A stretch of 64,000 bases of DNA from Akkermansiaceae bacterium. GTDB taxonomy: Bacteria > Verrucomicrobiota > Verrucomicrobiia > Verrucomicrobiales > Akkermansiaceae. Below, piece by piece: positions 17,469-26,329 of the stretch. The notes beneath the pieces are model-generated. The model was not told where the DNA came from. It saw nothing but the letters and a program-made list of their open reading frames with translations, and made no database searches. The stretch spans positions 1,426,001 to 1,490,000 of the forward strand of contig CAJJBQ010000002.1 of NCBI GenBank assembly GCA_905182405.1. Direction: 5' to 3'. The translations under genes were made by a program, and so were the position numbers. Positions within the stretch are counted from its first letter, which is position 1. Each line of letters begins with the position of its first letter.

Positions 17469-18494
17469 TTAAGCGTTGGTTGGCCCAAAGGCCTTCATCA
17501 GGCAAACTTCAAGCGCAAGGGCTTCCGTAACGTTGGTCTCAAGCAAGCGTCGCAGTTCCTCCACCGCGGTAACACGCTGTAGAAGAGAGTCGAGCGTTTC
17601 ATTGGAAACAGCCGCATTAGTCACCGCGGCAAAGTCGTCAAATTCCAGCCCCGTCGCTCCCGCTTTCTGGCGGATGAGATCACCCATCCAAGCAAGCAGA
17701 GCATCGATCATGCGCGAACGCTCACCAAGATAGTCGGCCGCCGTTTGCGCTTCATACATTTTTTCCCGCTGCGCCAGCCAGTCTCCTTCGATTGCTTGTT
17801 TGTATTTGGCGGACTCTTCCTTAAAAGTAAGCTCGTAGCCCTTTGCGATGATCGCCTTGCGCTCCTTGAGGAGACTTTCAAAGCCAGCTTTCACCAGCAG
17901 CCCGGCATCAAGCTGACCCAGACCATCCCGTGTCGCGGTCTCCAGAATCGGCAACAAAGCTTCGATTTCCTCACCGCGAACCGCATCGGCAGGCTTCAGA
18001 AGCGCCAGATGAACACAGCGTGACCAAATCGTAGGAAGAAGTCGCTCCGGCTCCCCTGAAAGGAGCAATAAAAGACTCTGCCCCGGAGGTTCCTCAAGGG
18101 TCTTCAAAAAGGCGTTCTCGGAAGATTCATTCATGCGATCCGCATCGACAATGACGCCAATCTTCCACTTTTTTCTCGGGGCGGATTGATTCATCATCTT
18201 CTCAATCCCGCGCATTTCCTCAACCCGGATGATGCGCGATTTTGAGCGAGGACGAATCACGCGAACAAACTCTCCCTCAACTCCTCCTAAAGTCGGTGCT
18301 TCTTTCGCGACCGGATCCCCCCAAAGGTCACCTCCGGCAGCATCGTCTTCTCCATTAAGAAGATCGGCCATTTGGGCCGCCAAAGCCTCTTTCCCGCTGC
18401 CCTTCGGGCCCGTGATGAGAAAGGCGTGGGCCAGCCGCCCACGCTCATGCGCGGACTGAATCAACTCAAATGCTTTTTCGACGGAAAATGCCAC
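17469..18494 (-). CDS. holB: DNA polymerase III delta' subunit
   Basis: The 341-residue protein is a clamp-loader AAA+ protein. GPKGSGKEALAAQMA at 29-43 is the P-loop and the SRC segment of the arginine-finger region is present (TIWSRCVHLAL), with LEEPPGQSLLLLLSG in between. Unlike E. coli delta', the first domain lacks the clustered cysteines of a zinc module. Together with DnaX and delta it loads the sliding clamp. It is the first gene of a leftward set with obgE and the GGCT-like gene, and its start faces the SDR gene across about 105 bases. Confidence 0.85.
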   Translation of the reverse strand: MAFSVEKAFELIQSAHERGRLAHAFLITGPKGSGKEALAAQMADLLNGEDDAAGGDLWGDPVAKEAPTLGGVEGEFVRVIRPRSKSRIIRVEEMRGIEKMMNQSAPRKKWKIGVIVDADRMNESSENAFLKTLEEPPGQSLLLLLSGEPERLLPTIWSRCVHLALLKPADAVRGEEIEALLPILETATRDGLGQLDAGLLVKAGFESLLKERKAIIAKGYELTFKEESAKYKQAIEGDWLAQREKMYEAQTAADYLGERSRMIDALLAWMGDLIRQKAGATGLEFDDFAAVTNAAVSNETLDSLLQRVTAVEELRRLLETNVTEALALEVCLMKAFGPTNA

Positions 18495-18600
18495 GCCCCG
18501 ATGTATCCCGTAGACGCTTCTCGGGCAAGCTTGAGAAAGAAGATCCTTACTGCCGTCATTTGGACTGTGAGCCTAACCCTTCTCTCTCTAAAAGGCCTCC

Positions 18601-19299
18601 ATGCTTACTGACAAAAAGGTCCTCATCACAGGAGCTTCCTCCGGGATTGGAAGGGCCATCGCAGAAGCCCTTCTTACAGAGGGAGCAGAAGTCATTGGCC
18701 TCTGTCGATCGGTCGAAAACCTTCCTCCAGGCGTTACTCCTCTATCCTGCGATCTCAGCGAACCCGATCAAATCGCCACCGCCTTTTCTTCCCTCGACCA
18801 TCTCGACATCCTCATCAACAACGCCGGCCTGGCCTACCTCTCACCCATCAGCACGGGTGATCCCGAAAAATGGAAGAGCATGTGGCAGATCAATGTCCAC
18901 GCCCTCGGACTTTGCTCCCAACAGGCTCTCAAACTTTTTCCTCCATCCGGCGGCCATATCTTAAACATCTCCTCCCTCTCCGGCCATCGCGTTCCTCCCA
19001 CCGGAGGATTCTACGCTGCCACCAAGTTCGCCGTCCGCGCCATGACCGAGGCCCTCCGCTCCGAGCTCAAACTCGTAAATTCAGCCACCCGGATTTCCTC
19101 CATTTCTCCCGGCTTCGTCGATACCCCACTCCTCGACCACTACTTCGCAGGCCGCGAAGACCAACTCGCGCAAACCAGGGCCGAGGTCAACATGCTCACC
19201 CCACAAAACATCGCCGCCACCGCCCTCCACATTCTCAGCGCGCCTCCCGGAGTCGAAATCAACGACGTCCTCCTCCGCTCCTCCGACCAAGCAGTCTAA
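18601..19299 (+). CDS. Short-chain dehydrogenase/reductase
   Basis: A 232-residue classical SDR: TGASSGIG at 10-17 binds NAD(P), NNAG is at 73-76, and the catalytic Ser, Tyr and Lys are S125, Y138 and K142 (FYAATK). ISPGFVDTPL follows as usual. It is cytoplasmic and oxidises or reduces an alcohol/carbonyl substrate that cannot be named. Sixteen bases separate it from the secreted esterase downstream, so the two may be co-transcribed. Confidence 0.88.
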   Translation: MLTDKKVLITGASSGIGRAIAEALLTEGAEVIGLCRSVENLPPGVTPLSCDLSEPDQIATAFSSLDHLDILINNAGLAYLSPISTGDPEKWKSMWQINVHALGLCSQQALKLFPPSGGHILNISSLSGHRVPPTGGFYAATKFAVRAMTEALRSELKLVNSATRISSISPGFVDTPLLDHYFAGREDQLAQTRAEVNMLTPQNIAATALHILSAPPGVEINDVLLRSSDQAV

Positions 19300-19315
19300 T
19301 AATCCCTCAAGCTTC

Positions 19316-20257
19316 ATGAAATTCTTCATCCTCCTCTCCCTCCTTTGCCTCCCCCTGCTCGCGCAGAAAAAGAAGCCTAACCTCAAACATCTCGAACCCT
19401 TCAAATGGGACAACCCTCTCCCCTCGAAGTTCGAGAAAATTGGCGTCCAACACGGCACTTTCGAGAGCGCCGCAAATAAGACCACCATCGGCTACAACAT
19501 CCTCCTCCCAAAAGCCTACCCAGCCGAACCCTCGCGACGTTTCCCCGTCGTCTACCTCCTTCACGGCGGACGTCCGGGAAGCGAAGCGAAGCTCCTGAAC
19601 CTTACTCCTTTCGTCAAAGAGGCCATCGCCCAAAAAACCATCCCGCCCACCATCTATGTCTTCGTCAATGGCGGCCCTGTCAGCCACTACGATTACCCCA
19701 CTCCCCTCAAGCATCTTGGCCCCGACTTCGGCCTCAAGGGCAACACAGCTTTTGCCAAGGAGCTCATTCCTCACATCGACAAAACCTACCGCACCATCGC
19801 TGAGCGCAAGGGACGCGTCCTCGAAGGCTACTCCCAAGGCGGACGAGGAACCCTCCGCACGGCCTTCCGCTACCCCGAACTTTTTGCCGCCGCATCAGCC
19901 GGCTCCGCCGGCGTCGCGACCGAACTCAAAATCCAGGAAAACAAGGGAGCCGAAAGTGAGAAGACCCGCTTCTCCCAAGGCGATGACGTTTACACCTTGG
20001 CCAAGCAATACGCCGAAACCAAGAAAGCGACCCTTCCCCTCAAGCTCCTCCTCTACACCGGCGATGGAAAGAAGGACTTCAACTGGGAGGGAAATGTCGC
20101 CTACTCCACCTACCTCGATTTCCTGAAAATCCCCCACCGTCACCTCCTCATCTCCGACTGCGGTCACTCCACTACTCAAGCCTACAAGATTTCGGGAAAG
20201 GACCTCTTCTCCTTTCTCTCCCCCATCCTTCAAAAAGCTTCCGAGGGAACAAATTAG
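19316..20257 (+). CDS. Secreted alpha/beta-hydrolase esterase (esterase D/CE1-like)
   Basis: The 313-residue protein has a signal peptide (MKFFILLSLLCLPLLAQ). VVYLLHGGRPG near 78-88 supplies the oxyanion region, GYSQGG at 171-176 holds the nucleophile S173, and a C-terminal DCGHSTTQAY gives the catalytic His. This is the pattern of putative esterases of the D-like family, which includes feruloyl and acetyl-xylan esterases and mycolyltransferases. It probably removes acyl groups from polysaccharide outside the cytoplasm. It follows the SDR gene by 16 bases. Confidence 0.83.
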   Translation: MKFFILLSLLCLPLLAQKKKPNLKHLEPFKWDNPLPSKFEKIGVQHGTFESAANKTTIGYNILLPKAYPAEPSRRFPVVYLLHGGRPGSEAKLLNLTPFVKEAIAQKTIPPTIYVFVNGGPVSHYDYPTPLKHLGPDFGLKGNTAFAKELIPHIDKTYRTIAERKGRVLEGYSQGGRGTLRTAFRYPELFAAASAGSAGVATELKIQENKGAESEKTRFSQGDDVYTLAKQYAETKKATLPLKLLLYTGDGKKDFNWEGNVAYSTYLDFLKIPHRHLLISDCGHSTTQAYKISGKDLFSFLSPILQKASEGTN

Positions 20258-20297
20258 AACCAGTGCTCCGCTACTCAAGATCTACACCACGATTCCA

Positions 20298-20744
20298 ATG
20301 AAAGCACAGACCATCATATAAGCCCTCCTCACCTCTCTCTTCTTTGCCAGCTGCCAAAGCAGCTCACCCACTCTGCAGTCCTCAGCCGCCCCGCTCCAGC
20401 TTCTCCCCGCCCGGACGAAATCAAAATTCAAGACCCCAAAGAACGCCCTCGTCCAAGTCAAAGGACACCTCGGCTTCGAAACACAAAAATCAGGCGACCT
20501 TCAACCCATTTTCAAAGAGCGCTGCTTCGATGAAAAAGTCACCCTCACCAGCGGAAAATCCATCCTTTTCCGAGGCCTCGTCTCCGACCAGCAACAGCAA
20601 ATCGAAGACGCCACTCCCGCCGTCGGCGACCTTCCCCTCATCGGCTCCCTTTTTACCAAAAAGTCCACCGAGAATTTTAAGACCGAACTCATCCTCCTCG
20701 TCACCGCTACCGAAATCGATCAAAGCCGAAAGCCCATTCGTTAG
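20298..20744 (+). pseudogene. Lipoprotein with secretin-like C-terminus, stop codon in signal peptide
   Basis: From the ATG at 20298 the frame gives MKAQTII, then TAA at 20319-20321, then ALLTSLFFASCQSSSP and an open frame to the TAG at 20742. Without the stop this is a typical lipoprotein signal peptide with lipobox FASC. The end reads GDLPLIGSLFTKKSTENFKT and ELILLVTATEI, which matches the closing strands of type II/III secretion secretins (P-x-L-G-x-LF ... TELxIxxTP). At about 148 codons it is far too short for a secretin channel. No alternative start restores the leader. A single change from TTA or TCA would explain the stop, so it is either a recent pseudogene or a strain-specific mutation. 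Confidence 0.7.
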
Positions 20745-20749
20745 CCTTC

Positions 20750-22051
20750 CTACCGGAAAGCCTTCTCCACCTCCTCCGCAATGATCTCAATCGCTTCTTC
20801 CACCATCTTCGGAGGCATCGTGTAGGTCATCCGAATGCACTCGCGCGTGTGCGCCCACTCGGTCCCCTCGGGCAGTCCAAAGAAGAAGTATTCTCCGGGA
20901 ACAATAAGAACGCTCCGCTTCTTCAGCCGCTGATAAAGTTCCTTCGTCGAAATCGGCAATCCTTCAAACCAGATCCAAAGAAAAAGAGCGCCCTCGCTTC
21001 GGTGAACATAATAAGGAAATTTCTCGCCAAAATGCTGCGTAATCCATTCCTGCGCCTGCTTCGATTTCTCCTCATAGAAAGGCTTCACCACCTCCCGACT
21101 CAAGCGCAGCACTTCACCTGATTCAATCAAGGGTCGCATGATCTCCTGGCCTACATTTCCGTTCGCCAGCCCTACAATCGAAGTCATCGATGACACCGCA
21201 CGACACACTTCTTTGCTAGCTACCACAATTCCGGTCCGGGTTCCCGGAAGACCGATTTTCGAAAGACTCAGGGTGAGGATCATGTCCTCGTCCCACACCG
21301 GAGCGACCTCGGAGAAGATGATATTCGGAAACGGTGCCCCATAAGCATTGTCGATAATGAGAGGAATCCCCCGCTCCCGCGCAATGCCTCGAAGCCTCTT
21401 GATCTCGTCATCCGTCAGCACGTTCCCCGAAGGATTCGTCGGCCGGGAAACGCAAATTGCTGCAATCTCATCTCCTGGATCGAGCGCCTCAAAATCGACG
21501 CGATACTTAAAGCCATGATCTCCCTGCTTTTCGATCTTCGCTGGGATTGCTTCGAAGAAATCTTCACCTACCGCCTGATTGGCGTAGCCAATATATTCCG
21601 GGAGCAGCGGAAGCAGAATCTTCTTCCTTCGGCCATCCGGGAAACGTCCCGCCAAGGCGTTGAAGAGAAAAAAGAAGGCCGTCTGACCGCCCATCGTCAC
21701 CGCAAAATTTTCATAAGTAACGTCCCAGCCAAACTCCTTTTTGAAAAGCGACGCCAGCGCACTGCGAAAGGCCTCACTTCCTGCGGGGGCGTCGTAGTTT
21801 CCCAGCATCTTTTCCAAACCACCTTCTTCGGCTGCAATCTCCTCCATCCGCTGCCTCCAAACCGCATCCATTTCTGGAACATGCGCAGGCTGACCACCGC
21901 CAAGCATGCGCATATTTTCACCTCCAGCGAGAGCTTCCCCGAGGTCGTCCATCAGCTCGCCGATGCCACTTCCCTCACAGAGGTTTTTCCCAAATGTCGA
22001 CAACTCCCATTTCACATGCGCGACAATCACTTCCCGATCTCGGCTTGTCAC
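20750..22051 (-). CDS. avtA: Valine-pyruvate aminotransferase
   Basis: The PLP enzyme transfers amino groups between valine and pyruvate, linking valine and alanine pools. The 433-residue product aligns over its length with my memory of E. coli AvtA: GGGQPAHVPEM, YDAPAGSEAFR, LLPEYIGYANQ, CVSRPTNPSGNV, DNAYGAPFPNIIFSE, SLSKIGLPGTRTG with the PLP lysine K265, and VIVPGEYFFFG-like end segments. The start is uncertain: the first start is a GTG at 22051, and another GTG lies 12 codons later, nearer where the E. coli protein begins. The gene converges on the broken lipoprotein gene. Confidence 0.9.
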   Translation of the reverse strand: MTSRDREVIVAHVKWELSTFGKNLCEGSGIGELMDDLGEALAGGENMRMLGGGQPAHVPEMDAVWRQRMEEIAAEEGGLEKMLGNYDAPAGSEAFRSALASLFKKEFGWDVTYENFAVTMGGQTAFFFLFNALAGRFPDGRRKKILLPLLPEYIGYANQAVGEDFFEAIPAKIEKQGDHGFKYRVDFEALDPGDEIAAICVSRPTNPSGNVLTDDEIKRLRGIARERGIPLIIDNAYGAPFPNIIFSEVAPVWDEDMILTLSLSKIGLPGTRTGIVVASKEVCRAVSSMTSIVGLANGNVGQEIMRPLIESGEVLRLSREVVKPFYEEKSKQAQEWITQHFGEKFPYYVHRSEGALFLWIWFEGLPISTKELYQRLKKRSVLIVPGEYFFFGLPEGTEWAHTRECIRMTYTMPPKMVEEAIEIIAEEVEKAFR

Positions 22052-22087
22052 TCAAATCCTAACCCTAGCGCCCCGTTTATCTCAAAA

Positions 22088-22105
22088 AATCTGTGTCAAT
22101 CTGTG
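22088..22105. repeat. Two AATCTGTG units between avtA and the FAD oxidoreductase
   Basis: AATCTGTG occurs at 22088-22095 and again at 22098-22105, ten bases apart; another copy (AATCTGTGG) lies at 2880-2888 in the fatty-acid operon gap. It resembles the short-period repeats elsewhere in this window. Confidence 0.5.
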
Positions 22106-22217
22106 CCTAATCCTATTAAATGTGTGTTGGAAATCCCACCCCCTCTCAATCATCCCTCTCCCCTTTTTTGAAAAAAAGTGCTCTTTTGACCCTCTCGAAA
22201 CGTAACCTAGTATCTCT

Positions 22218-24491
22218 ATGCGTCCTTTCATCACCAGAATCCTCACCGCAACTGCACTCGCCCTCCCGGCTCAAGCTGCCGACTCCGTCTTCCTCGAAGC
22301 CGAAGCCTTCGAAAACCGCGGCGGCTGGTCGACCGACTCCCAGTTTATTCTCAACATGGGCTCGGCCTACCTCATCGCCCATGGCATGGGCACTCCCGTG
22401 GCTGACGCCACCCAAAAAGTCACCTTTCCCTCCATCGGCACCTACCACCTCCACGTCCGCACCAAGGACTGGGTCGCCGCCTGGGACGCCCCCGGCACTC
22501 CCGGAGAATTCAAGGTTCTCATCAATGGAAAAGCTCTCAAAACCTTCGGAAACGAAGGAGCCGAATGGCATTGGCAAAAAGGCGGCTCTGTCAAAATCAC
22601 CCGCCCCGAAACCACCATCTCCCTCAAGGACCTCAAAGGTTTTAACGGCCGCTGCGATGCCCTCTTCTTCACCAAGGACGCCAACTTCACCCCACCCAAC
22701 GACGACCAAGCCCTCTTCGACTTCCGCCGCACCCAGCTAAAGCTCCCCGCTGAACCACCCACAAAGGACGGTTACGATCTCGTGGTGGTCGGTGGCGGCT
22801 ACTCCGGCCTCGCAGCCGCCCTTTCCGGTTCACGCCAGGGTTTAAAAGTTGCCCTAATTCACGACCGATCCGTCCTCGGCGGGAACGGCTCCTCCGAAGT
22901 CCACGTCTGGGCCATGGGCGGAACCCAGCGCGGCAAATATCCCAATCTCGGCGAAATCGTCGATGAATTCACCGACTTCTCCCGAGACTCCCCCGGCCTC
23001 AACGAAGAATTCACCGACAAGCTCAAGGAACAAGTCGCCCGAGCCGAAAAGAATCTCGACCTCTACCTCAACCACTTCGCCTTCAAGGTTGACGCCAAGG
23101 ACTCCCGCATCCAATCCGTCACCGCGGTCGATACCACAACCGGCAGATTCACTCGCTTCCAAGGAACCTTCTTCTGCGATGGCACCGGCCACGGCACCAT
23201 CGGCGCCCTCGCTGGAGCCAAGTTCATGATCCAAGAAAAAGGCCACATGGGCATGTCCAACATGTGGTCCTGGAAATCCGCAAATAACGCCGTCGCATGG
23301 CCCAAGACACCATGGGCACTCCCCCTTAAAATCGGCGACTTCCCACCCCTCCACCCCTCCCGTGGTCCCTACGAGAAATTCTACAAAGCCGAGTGGTTCT
23401 GGGAAGGCGGCTACGACAAACACCCCATCGAGGACCTCGAAGCCATCCGCGACTGGAACCTCCGCGCAAACTTCGGAGCCTTCTCCGCCCTCAAGCAGGG
23501 ACCCAAAGCCGATCAACATAAAAATGCTAAACTTCAATGGATGGCCTTCATCGGCGGCAACCGCGAATCTCGTCGACTCGAGGGTGACGTCATCCTCACC
23601 GGAGACGACATCGTCGCACGCAAAGAATTCCCCGATGCCTCCGTCCCAACCACCTGGTCCATCGACCTCCACTACCCCAAAGAGCAATTCATGAAAGGTG
23701 TCGCCAAAGATAACCCCTTCATCGCCGTCGCGAAGCATGGCAGTGGGGTCGATCGTAAGAATGGCTACGGCATTCCCTACCGCATCATGTACTCGAAGAA
23801 TATCGAGAATCTCTTCATGGCCGGCCGCTGTGTCTCCGTCGACCGACGTGCCCTCGGTACCACCCGCGTCATGCGCACCTGTGGCATGATGGGAGAAGTG
23901 GTTGGTAAAGCAGCCTGGATCGCCGCCACCCAGGAAACGACCCCGCGTGGAGTCTACCAAAACTACCTCCCCCTTCTCATCGACCTCATGCAGCAGCCCG
24001 GTCGTGCCTTCCGTCCTACCAAGGATGGCAAACTCACCATCCCACCCATCCCCGAGGGCGGCCTTCGCACCAACCCCAAGGAACGAAACATCAAAAACAT
24101 GGCTGGGCTCGTCATCGATGACCGCAAAGCAAAACTCAAAGGCAACTGGAAAAGCAGCTCCAACCTCAAGCCCAACCTCAACGGCGGCTATCAATACGCT
24201 ACCGGAGACGCCACCGCCACCTTCCCGCTCCGCATCAAAGAAAGCGGCAACTATGAAGTCCGCTTCTACTGGCAGGCCCATGAGAACCGCGCCAAAGCCG
24301 CCCAAATCGAAATCGCCCACGCCGGAGGAAAGAAGACCCTCACCCTCAATCAAACCGTCGCTCCAAAAAACAAACTCTTCACCAGCCTCGGCACCTTCTC
24401 CTTCACAGACGTCCTCCCCGGAGCGGTCACCATTTCCGCAAACAACACTGGAACCCTCGGAATCGACGCCATCCAACTCCTTAAAAAATAA
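22218..24491 (+). CDS. Secreted FAD-dependent oxidoreductase with flanking carbohydrate-binding-like domains
   Basis: The 757-residue protein has a signal peptide (MRPFITRILTATALALPAQA), an N-terminal beta-sandwich of about 140 residues (EAEAFENRGGW, like carbohydrate-binding modules), then a FAD domain opening YDLVVVGGGYSGLAAAL with VGGGYSG at 191-197 and GGNGSSEVHVW. A C-terminal beta domain from about 645 (NGGYQYATGDATATF) resembles the golvesin/xanthan-lyase CBD-like fold. This FAD_oxidored family is expanded in Verrucomicrobiota and Planctomycetota and is often placed near sulfatases and glycosidases; its substrates are unknown. It stands alone here. Export with bound FAD suggests Tat-independent folding outside or an unrecognised route. 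Confidence 0.82.
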   Translation: MRPFITRILTATALALPAQAADSVFLEAEAFENRGGWSTDSQFILNMGSAYLIAHGMGTPVADATQKVTFPSIGTYHLHVRTKDWVAAWDAPGTPGEFKVLINGKALKTFGNEGAEWHWQKGGSVKITRPETTISLKDLKGFNGRCDALFFTKDANFTPPNDDQALFDFRRTQLKLPAEPPTKDGYDLVVVGGGYSGLAAALSGSRQGLKVALIHDRSVLGGNGSSEVHVWAMGGTQRGKYPNLGEIVDEFTDFSRDSPGLNEEFTDKLKEQVARAEKNLDLYLNHFAFKVDAKDSRIQSVTAVDTTTGRFTRFQGTFFCDGTGHGTIGALAGAKFMIQEKGHMGMSNMWSWKSANNAVAWPKTPWALPLKIGDFPPLHPSRGPYEKFYKAEWFWEGGYDKHPIEDLEAIRDWNLRANFGAFSALKQGPKADQHKNAKLQWMAFIGGNRESRRLEGDVILTGDDIVARKEFPDASVPTTWSIDLHYPKEQFMKGVAKDNPFIAVAKHGSGVDRKNGYGIPYRIMYSKNIENLFMAGRCVSVDRRALGTTRVMRTCGMMGEVVGKAAWIAATQETTPRGVYQNYLPLLIDLMQQPGRAFRPTKDGKLTIPPIPEGGLRTNPKERNIKNMAGLVIDDRKAKLKGNWKSSSNLKPNLNGGYQYATGDATATFPLRIKESGNYEVRFYWQAHENRAKAAQIEIAHAGGKKTLTLNQTVAPKNKLFTSLGTFSFTDVLPGAVTISANNTGTLGIDAIQLLKK

Positions 24492-24542
24492 TAGAAAGCG
24501 CGGCTAAAATACCCTCGAGTATTTTAATACTACGTCCCCAAA

Positions 24543-24580
24543 CACCTGTCTTGCCGTCTCGTCGGCCGCAGCCCGAAGGG
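24543..24580. repeat. Dispersed 38-bp intergenic repeat, copy 2
   Basis: Second copy of the element at 8665-8702, with four mismatches (begins CACCTGTCTTGCCGTCTCG). It lies 41 bases before copy 2 of the other dispersed repeat, so this gap is a composite of two repeat families. Confidence 0.75.
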
Positions 24581-24620
24581 TTCAGAAAAAGGCCTTAGCA
24601 AAGGAAGAAGCCCACCAACT

Positions 24621-24652
24621 AAGATTAGCCTCATTCTCAAGATTCGCGTTCC
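24621..24652. repeat. Dispersed 32-bp intergenic repeat, copy 2
   Basis: Second copy of the element at 5339-5370, with two mismatches. It ends 30 bases upstream of the GTG start of the flavoprotein gene. Confidence 0.75.
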
Positions 24653-24681
24653 TCTCCCCCTCCTCCAGCCGATTCCTCTTC

Positions 24682-26289
24682 GTGCTAAATTCTCAAATTT
24701 CAAACCTCGTCCGCCTCTACCGCCTTGCCGTCATCATCGGCATCGCTTGGTACCTGACAGGGGCTCCGGCATCCCCGAGCCAACCCGTTCCTCTCGAGGA
24801 ATTTTTTCCCACAGCAAGCGAACATTCTCCAGAAACTGGCGAAGTCCACAACGAGGAAGGTAAACTGATCGGCTACCTCCTCACCACCCTACCGCAGACC
24901 GCCCATATCCGCGGCTACTCCGGCCCCAGTGATATTGCCATCGCCCTGGATGCCGGGGGTAGCATCATCAACTTCAAAATCCTTCAATCTCCCGACACCG
25001 AAGATCATCTCGACTCCGTCGAAGAAGAAACGTCCTTCTGGCAAGCCCACCTTGGCCTCAAACTCGGCGCTCCAGGCAGCCCAAAAGTCGACGCCGTCTC
25101 TGGTTCCACCCTCACCAGCGTCGCCATTTCAAGAAGCATCATCGAACGACTGGGTGGTGAGACCACCTCGCGCCTCTTCCCCACCGAAATTCTCCTCGCG
25201 GAATTCGCCCTCCTTTTACCTGAGGCCCAGACCATGGACGAACATCCCGCTTGGCCCGGCGTGGTCCGTCTTCATAACGCCTCCGATACTCTCATCGCCC
25301 ACGCGCTCCGCACCGCTCCATCGCTGGAATATCTCCACGGATTCCAAGGACCCACTGACATCCTCATCGTCCTCGACGCGAAGGCGGAAAAAATCAACGG
25401 ACTCCGCTTCCGTAAGAGCTACGACAACGAAGAATATTACGAACGCATCCTCGATAACAGCGACTACCTTGAGCTCTACAACGGAAATTCCATTGACGAA
25501 ATCATCGGCCTCACTGAAGCACCCGAGGGCGTCTCCGGCGCGACCGACACTTCATGGGCCATCGCCGAAGGCGTCAAACGAAGGCTCGCTCAGTTCAAGA
25601 GCGACCAAAACCCTCCGCCCACCAAAATTCCTTGGCGAAACATCGGCCTCATTCTCCTGACCTCGGGAGCCTTTATCTTTTCCTTCACCAAGCTCCGTGG
25701 AAAACCACTCTTCCGCCTCGCTTGGCAAATCAGCGTAGTGGTAATCTACGGACTCCTCTTGGGAGACCTCCTTTCGCAGGCCCTCTTCATCGGCTGGGCC
25801 AAACACGGACTTCCTCTAACCGATTCATGGGGGCTCCTCTTCCTCGCAGGAGCGGCCTGGTTAATCCCTTGGTCAACCGGCCATCAACTCTACTGCCATC
25901 AACTCTGCCCCCACGGCTTCATCCAGCAGTGGCTCGGAAAGCTCCCGATCAAAACTCTCTCACTGCCAAAAAAACTCACCAAGCCGCTCTCCTTACTCCC
26001 CTCGGTTCTTCTTGTCCTCATCGTGGCACTCGCCATCAGCACGACCTCGGTGAACTACGCCGACTTCGAAGCCTTCGACGCCTGGCTCTGGCGCAGCGCC
26101 GGAATCGCCACTATCGCAATTGCCATTATCGGCTTACTCGCTTCCCTCTTCATTCCCCTCGCCTACTGCAAATACGGTTGCCCCACCGGAGCCCTCTTTA
26201 AATTCCTGCGTAAGTCATCAGCCCAAGCCCGCTTTTCCCTGCGAGATGGAGTCGCTGGACTTCTGTTACTACTTGCCTTCATTAACTAG
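24682..26289 (+). CDS. NosR/PceC-like membrane flavoprotein with two FMN-binding domains
   Basis: The 535-residue protein starts at a GTG. A membrane anchor (about 14-28) is followed by two FMN-binding domains, each ending in a covalent flavinylation motif: SGST at 140-143 and SGAT at 285-288. Five to six membrane helices follow (from about 320), with CHQLCP at 405-410 and CKYGCP at 496-501. This is the NosR/PceC layout, where flavin and cysteine motifs pass electrons across the membrane. The C-terminal 4Fe-4S ferredoxin module of NosR is missing. No denitrification or dehalogenation gene is near, so the partner is unknown. It may need ApbE for flavin attachment; no apbE gene is in the window. 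Confidence 0.8.
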   Translation: MLNSQISNLVRLYRLAVIIGIAWYLTGAPASPSQPVPLEEFFPTASEHSPETGEVHNEEGKLIGYLLTTLPQTAHIRGYSGPSDIAIALDAGGSIINFKILQSPDTEDHLDSVEEETSFWQAHLGLKLGAPGSPKVDAVSGSTLTSVAISRSIIERLGGETTSRLFPTEILLAEFALLLPEAQTMDEHPAWPGVVRLHNASDTLIAHALRTAPSLEYLHGFQGPTDILIVLDAKAEKINGLRFRKSYDNEEYYERILDNSDYLELYNGNSIDEIIGLTEAPEGVSGATDTSWAIAEGVKRRLAQFKSDQNPPPTKIPWRNIGLILLTSGAFIFSFTKLRGKPLFRLAWQISVVVIYGLLLGDLLSQALFIGWAKHGLPLTDSWGLLFLAGAAWLIPWSTGHQLYCHQLCPHGFIQQWLGKLPIKTLSLPKKLTKPLSLLPSVLLVLIVALAISTTSVNYADFEAFDAWLWRSAGIATIAIAIIGLLASLFIPLAYCKYGCPTGALFKFLRKSSAQARFSLRDGVAGLLLLLAFIN

Positions 26290-26329
26290 CCCTAAAAATC
26301 GACTATGGTCTTCCAAAGAGTGAATAACG

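Noticed and set aside
22854..24476. Leftward frame of 540 codons opposite the FAD oxidoreductase
   Set aside because: Antisense of a gene with clear FAD motif and signal peptide; composition is typical of a mirror frame.
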